DNA from: DASUTW01 sp035513995
GTDB lineage: Bacteria > Actinomycetota > UBA4738 > CALAEC01
Reading direction: 5' to 3'
DNA length: 8,390 bases
Assembly (NCBI GenBank): GCA_035513995.1
Contig: DATKBL010000054.1
Span: 1 to 8,390, forward strand
The notes beneath the pieces are model-generated. The model made no database searches, had not been told where the DNA came from, and saw only the letters and a program-made list of their open reading frames with translations. Shown here in pieces: positions 4,983-8,390 of this stretch. Every line of letters starts with the position of its first letter. Within the stretch, counting starts at the first letter, position 1. Made by a program: the position numbers and the translations under genes.

Positions 4983-6716
4983 ATGGCGGACGAGCCCAGA
5001 GGGTTCCGGGGATGGAAGCTGTGGACGATGCTCGCCGTCGTCCTCGGGTCGGGGATCGTCTTCCTCGACACCTCGGTGGTGACGCTGGCGCTCCCCAAGA
5101 TCGCGGAGGAGCTTCCTCGGGGCGCGTTCGCCAAGCTCGAGGTTCAGGGCTACGTGCAGAACGGCTACTTCGTGACCCTCTCGGCGCTGCTGATCCTGGC
5201 GGGCGCGCTCACCGACTACTACGGCCGCCGGAAGGTGTTCGCCATCGGGCTGGCGAGCTTCGGGCTGACCTCTCTGCTCTGCGGCCTGGCTCCCAACGCG
5301 CAGCTGCTGATCGTCTTCCGGGTGCTGCAGGGCGCGGCCGGGGCCTTCGTGGTGCCGGCCTCGCTCTCCATCCTCGCCGCCAGCTTCGACGGCGAGGAGC
5401 AGGGCCGGGCCTTCGGGTTGTGGGCGGCGGCCTCGGCCGCCACCACGATCATCGGCCCGTTCGTGGGAGGTCTGCTCGTCAACACGGTCTCGTGGCGCGC
5501 CGCCTTCCTCATCAACGTGCCGCTGATCCTCGTCGCCCTGTACGCCACGGTCCGGTACGTGCCCGAGAGCCGGGACGAGCAGGCGTCCGGGCGGTTCGAC
5601 TGGGTGGGCTCGCTGATCGTCATCGTGGCCATCGCGGGGCTGTCGTTCGGCCCGGTCCGCGGCGAGCAGTCCCAGTGGCGGGACCTCACCGTGCCCCTGC
5701 TCAGCATCGGGATCGGGCTGGCCGCCGCCATCGCCTTCCCCTTCGTGATGAAGCGGTCCAGGGACCCACTCGTGCCCCTCGACCTGTTCCGCTCCCGGAA
5801 CTTCAGCGTCACGAACATCTCCACCTTCGTGATCTACGGGGCGCTCTACGTCGTGCTGGGCTTCATGGGCATCTTCATGATCGGGACCCTCGGCTACTCG
5901 GAGCCCGCGGCCGGGCTGGCCACGATCCCGGCGACCCTGCTCCTGGTCCTGTTCTCGGGACGATTCGGGAAGCTCTCGGCTCGGTTCGGGCCGCGCTTCT
6001 TCATGTCGGCCGGCCCCGCGATCATGGGCGTGGGCCTGCTCTGGTTCCTGCGGTTCCCCGACGGGCACGCCGCGTGGGTTCTGGGGACGGGCGAGGGGCG
6101 GTCCCTCCTCCCGCCGACGGACTACTGGGTGGACATCTTCCCCGGGATCCTCGTCTTCGGAGCAGGGCTGATGATGATGGTGGCGCCGCTCACGACGGCC
6201 CTGATGACCTCCCTGCCCAAGCGGAAGTCCGGCCTCGCCTCCGCGATCAACAACGCGATCTCCAGGGTGGGGTCCCCGATCGTGTTCGCCCTGATCTTCG
6301 TGGTCATCGCCACGGGCTTCTACGGCTCGGTCCAGGATCGGGTCCCGGACGCGCCAGTTAACCAGCCCTCGTTCCGGCGAGACGTCTCCCCGCTGAACGC
6401 GCCGCCCGACGACGCTCCGCCCGAGCTCGTGGAGGCCACGCAGGAGGCGTCGACCGACGCCTTCCGTCTCGCGATGCTCGTGGCCTCGCTGATGCTGCTC
6501 GCCGGGGCGGCCGTGAACGCAGCCGGGATCTCCAACCGGCAGGCGATCGAGTATCCCCACGCGGAGCCGGGAGAGCGGAGGCGCGAGGAGGAGGCCGAGC
6601 CCGAGGGACCGGAGGATCACGAGCTGGCCCCCGCGCCGGCCTGCATCATCTGCGGGGAAGAGGGCACCGCCGCCACGCACGGGCACGCGGTCCAGTCCGA
6701 CAACCCGGACACGTGA
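4983..6716 (+). CDS. MFS transporter, DHA2 family (14 transmembrane helices), with Cys/His-containing C-terminal tail
   Basis: The product has 577 residues; ATG 4983 follows GGGGGAGGG. It is a proton-coupled exporter by family (EmrB/QacA-like drug:H+ antiporter 2). Visible signatures: FLDTSVVTLALPKIAEEL in TM1 with Asp29, motif A as LTDYYGRRKVF (77-86), FRVLQGAAGAFVVPA in TM4, motif C region IIGPFVGGLL (156-165) followed by VSWRAAFLINVPL, and the DHA2 segment SGLASAINNAISRVG (416-430). A large external loop (about 447-492) separates the last two helices. The cytoplasmic tail after about 518 is unusual: an Arg/Glu-rich stretch (531-545), then CIICGEEGTAATHGH, giving C554, C557, H566 and H568 (CX2CX8HXH), which could bind a metal. 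The substrate cannot be read from sequence. The stop codon overlaps the start of the DUF1684 gene (GTGA), indicating coupled translation. Divergent from the flavoprotein reductase. Confidence 0.92.
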   Translation: MADEPRGFRGWKLWTMLAVVLGSGIVFLDTSVVTLALPKIAEELPRGAFAKLEVQGYVQNGYFVTLSALLILAGALTDYYGRRKVFAIGLASFGLTSLLCGLAPNAQLLIVFRVLQGAAGAFVVPASLSILAASFDGEEQGRAFGLWAAASAATTIIGPFVGGLLVNTVSWRAAFLINVPLILVALYATVRYVPESRDEQASGRFDWVGSLIVIVAIAGLSFGPVRGEQSQWRDLTVPLLSIGIGLAAAIAFPFVMKRSRDPLVPLDLFRSRNFSVTNISTFVIYGALYVVLGFMGIFMIGTLGYSEPAAGLATIPATLLLVLFSGRFGKLSARFGPRFFMSAGPAIMGVGLLWFLRFPDGHAAWVLGTGEGRSLLPPTDYWVDIFPGILVFGAGLMMMVAPLTTALMTSLPKRKSGLASAINNAISRVGSPIVFALIFVVIATGFYGSVQDRVPDAPVNQPSFRRDVSPLNAPPDDAPPELVEATQEASTDAFRLAMLVASLMLLAGAAVNAAGISNRQAIEYPHAEPGERRREEEAEPEGPEDHELAPAPACIICGEEGTAATHGHAVQSDNPDT

Positions 6717-7336
6717 CCGAGCGGGGCCCGGGCACGCTGCTCGAGCTGCTCGACTGGAAGCGCCGTGTCTTCGCCCTATACGCGGAGATCCGCTCCGCGC
6801 CCGACCCGATTGTGGCCTGGGAGCTCTGGCGGGCCACCCGCGACCGGATGTTCCGCGACCATCCTCAGTCCCCGATCCCCCCGGGCGAGCGCGGAGCGTT
6901 CGCCGGCCTGTCGTACTATCCCTACGATCCCGCGTTCCGTGTGCGTGCCGAGGTTGACGACGCCCCCCCGGAACGCCTCGAGGTCACGACGAGCCGGGAC
7001 GGCACGTTCGCCTTCACGCGGTTCGGCACGGCCAGGTTCGACCTCGTTGGAGAGGCCTGCGCGCTCGACGTGCTTTGGCTGGAGGGCTACGGCGGGGGGA
7101 TCTTCCTCTCCTTCCGCGACGCGACCAGCGGGAGGGAGACCTACGGGGCGTGCCGCTACCTCTGGGACACGGTGAAGGGAGCGGATCTCGGGCTCGAGGA
7201 CGGCCGCATGGTGCTCGACTTCAACTTCGCCTACAACCCGAGCTGCGCCTACGACCCCCGCTGGGACTGTCCACTGGCCCCTCCCGCCAACCGGTTGGCG
7301 GTGCCGGTCACGGCCGGCGAGCGCGCCCCCGGATAG
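6713..7336 (+). CDS. DUF1684 domain protein
   Basis: The product has 207 residues from GTG 6713, overlapping the MFS stop by four bases. There is no signal peptide; it starts directly with LLELLDWKRRVFALYAEIRSAP. DUF1684 features are clear through the length: the helix and DHPQSPI segment (49-55), SYYPYDPAFRVRAEV (67-81), FTRFGTARFDL (101-111), LDVLWLEGYGGGIFLSFRDATSG (118-140), RETYGACRYLWDTVKGADLG (141-160), and the hallmark FNFAYNPSCAYDPRWDCPLAPPANRL with C178 and C186 near the C-terminus. The family is widespread in Actinobacteria and other phyla; I know of no proven activity. Conserved Asp, Tyr, Asn and Cys residues in the last third look like an active or binding site, which is inference. 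The overlap with the exporter gene suggests that the two products are needed together or in fixed ratio. The gene ends one base before a strong stem-loop. Confidence 0.92.
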   Translation: MTERGPGTLLELLDWKRRVFALYAEIRSAPDPIVAWELWRATRDRMFRDHPQSPIPPGERGAFAGLSYYPYDPAFRVRAEVDDAPPERLEVTTSRDGTFAFTRFGTARFDLVGEACALDVLWLEGYGGGIFLSFRDATSGRETYGACRYLWDTVKGADLGLEDGRMVLDFNFAYNPSCAYDPRWDCPLAPPANRLAVPVTAGERAPG

Positions 7337-7337
7337 C

Positions 7338-7369
7338 CGAAGGCCCCGGCGCGGGAGCCGGGGCCTTCG
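7338..7369. terminator. Perfect 13-bp stem-loop between convergent genes, bidirectional terminator
   Basis: CGAAGGCCCCGGC (7338-7350) pairs without mismatch with 7357-7369 across a six-base loop GCGGGA. It lies just after the DUF1684 stop and 13 bases before the 3' end of the binding-protein gene on the other strand, so it can serve both. Neither flank has a run of T of useful length, which is common for stem-loop terminators in high-GC Actinobacteria. Confidence 0.8.
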
Positions 7370-7382
7370 ACGTTCCTTGGGG

Positions 7383-8297
7383 TCAGATGATGCCTTCCTC
7401 CTCGAGGAAGCTCCGCGCCGCTTCGGCGGGGTCGCCGCCCTCCACCGTGACCTGCGCGTTGAGCGAGGTCATCTTCTCGGTCGTGAGGGCCTCGCTGATC
7501 GAGTTGAGGATGTCTCGGATCTCCTCGTTCAGAGCCTCGGTGCGGATCACGGGGGCGATGTTGTCCGCCTGCTGGAGGTTCATGTCGTCCTCCAGCACCA
7601 CGAACCCGTTGGCCTCGATCGCGCCGTCGGTGGAGAAGAGGAGGCCCACGTCGACCTCGCCGTTCGCCAACGCCTCCACCGTCAGCGGTCCACCCACGTC
7701 CAGGGGCACGAACGAGCCGAACTCGACGCCGTAGACGTCGCGGAGGCCGGGGATGCAGAACTCTCGCTCGGGACACTCGGGCGGGCCGCCCAGCGTCATG
7801 TCGCCCGCCACGTCCTGCAGATCGCTCACGGCCGAGAGGCCGAGCTCCTGCGCGGTGTCCCCGGTCACGACGAACGCGTTGGTGTCGATCGCCTCCGAGT
7901 GCTGGAGCACCGTCTGTCCCTGCTCCTCGAGCAGGGGCTCCAGGATCTCGACCTGCTCGTCGGGGTCGGTCGAGGTCTCGCCCCCCAGGAACGCTGCGAG
8001 CGTGGCCAGGTACTCGGGCGCCACGTCGACCTCTCCGTTCTCGATCGCCGGCTGAAGGATCTCGCGCGAGTCCAGGCTGAGCTGGCGGCTGACCTCGTAG
8101 CCTGCGTCCTCCAGCGCCTGCGCGTACATCTCTCCCAGGATCTGGTTCTCGGCGAAGGCGACGGCGCCCACGGTGATCTGGCCGCCCGACTCTCCGTCGC
8201 CGTTCCCGACCTCACCCGACCCGTTGCACGCCGCCGCGATCAGCGTCACCGCGACCAGGGCCGCCCCAAGGACGGGGGTGCGGAAGACATTCCGCAT
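7383..8297 (-). CDS. Glycine betaine/choline-type ABC transporter substrate-binding lipoprotein (OpuAC/ProX family)
   Basis: The product has 304 residues. ATG 8297 is chosen because GAGGGGGT lies six or so bases upstream and it starts a proper lipoprotein signal: MRNVF, hydrophobic 8-20, then LIAAAC with the lipidated Cys24, followed by a Gly/Ser/Asn/Glu linker. An in-frame ATG at 8354 would put 19 extra residues before the signal and is unlikely. The mature protein (from about 40) follows the OpuAC pattern: ITVGAVAFAENQILGEMYAQALEDAGYEV, then ENGEVDVAPEYLATL in lobe 1; LGGPPECPEREFCIPGLRDVYGVEF in lobe 2 with a likely disulfide between the two Cys; ANGEVDVGLLFSTDGAIEANGFVVLEDD; and a C-terminal helix region. 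It would capture a quaternary-ammonium compatible solute outside the membrane and hand it to a permease/ATPase. Those genes are not in the window; they may lie beyond the right edge. The usual EYTGT motif reads EYLAT here, so ligand specificity is uncertain. Confidence 0.9.
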   Translation of the reverse strand: MRNVFRTPVLGAALVAVTLIAAACNGSGEVGNGDGESGGQITVGAVAFAENQILGEMYAQALEDAGYEVSRQLSLDSREILQPAIENGEVDVAPEYLATLAAFLGGETSTDPDEQVEILEPLLEEQGQTVLQHSEAIDTNAFVVTGDTAQELGLSAVSDLQDVAGDMTLGGPPECPEREFCIPGLRDVYGVEFGSFVPLDVGGPLTVEALANGEVDVGLLFSTDGAIEANGFVVLEDDMNLQQADNIAPVIRTEALNEEIRDILNSISEALTTEKMTSLNAQVTVEGGDPAEAARSFLEEEGII

Positions 8298-8353
8298 GGG
8301 TACCCCCTCTCTCTTCGCGGGGAGCCCACCCCCTTGGTATGTGGGCGACAGCA

Positions 8354-8359
8354 ATCTTA
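8354..8359 (-). promoter_or_regulatory. Candidate -10 element (TAAGAT) for the binding-protein gene
   Basis: TAAGAT on the minus strand lies 56 bases upstream of the start codon in a short AT-richer patch (8350-8367) that stands out from the GC-rich surroundings. No -35 match is seen at the right distance. The remaining upstream bases to the window edge (8360-8390) show no gene. Confidence 0.35.
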
Positions 8360-8390
8360 GTAACTACGACGCGCCGACCGTGATTCCCCG

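Noticed and set aside
4905..6686. Very long open frame on the minus strand running from the reductase through the whole MFS gene
   Set aside because: It is the GC-rich antisense shadow of the MFS gene: low-complexity His/Arg/Gly/Asp-rich translation with no recognisable domain. Only the part from ATG 4904 downward has family motifs and a ribosome site.
8298..8353. In-frame extension of the binding protein to ATG 8354
   Set aside because: It would place 19 residues ahead of a standard lipoprotein signal peptide and ignore the ribosome site before ATG 8297.
7377..8360. Plus-strand open frame opposite the binding-protein gene
   Set aside because: The minus strand encodes a full OpuAC-type lipoprotein; the plus-strand translation has no motifs and is a shadow.

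Overview
The window is a GC-rich (roughly 70% by eye) bacterial chromosomal segment. GTG starts, 4-base GTGA gene overlaps, a type A RNase P RNA and the gene order Nif3-like / zinc-ribbon / RNase HI all point to Actinomycetota. The same order occurs in Mycobacterium tuberculosis (Rv2230c-Rv2229c-Rv2228c, recalled from memory). RNase HI stands alone here rather than fused to a CobC-type phosphatase, so I would guess a lineage outside the mycobacteria and streptomycetes, but the class cannot be fixed from this window. No mobile element, CRISPR array, tRNA or phage gene was seen.

Layout. (a) 3-2569, plus strand: a Nif3-family metal protein cut by the left edge, a coiled-coil zinc-ribbon protein coupled to it by a GTGA overlap, RNase HI overlapping the zinc-ribbon gene, and then rnpB, whose two ends form a perfect 13-bp P1 helix. 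This is a housekeeping nucleic-acid block. (b) 2623-3156, plus strand: a membrane-anchored TlpA-like thioredoxin, convergent with the next pair; both stop codons sit in one small palindrome. (c) 3160-4904, minus strand: a flavoprotein disulfide reductase with an atypical active site, followed 12 bases later by a VOC/glyoxalase-fold gene whose natural start appears to be broken by a single-base frameshift. (d) 4983-7336, plus strand and divergent from (c): a DHA2-type 14-helix MFS exporter with an unusual Cys/His tail, coupled by a GTGA overlap to a DUF1684 protein. (e) A perfect 13-bp stem-loop at 7338-7369 separates this from (f) 7383-8297, minus strand: a lipoprotein substrate-binding subunit of a glycine-betaine/choline-type (OpuAC/ProX) ABC importer. 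Its permease and ATPase genes are not in the window.

I do not see a clearly new multi-gene system. The points most worth checking are the MFS tail (CX2CX8HXH), the reductase that keeps its CX4C pair but has lost the C-terminal His/Glu dyad, the one-base disruption at the VOC start, and the translational coupling of the exporter to DUF1684.
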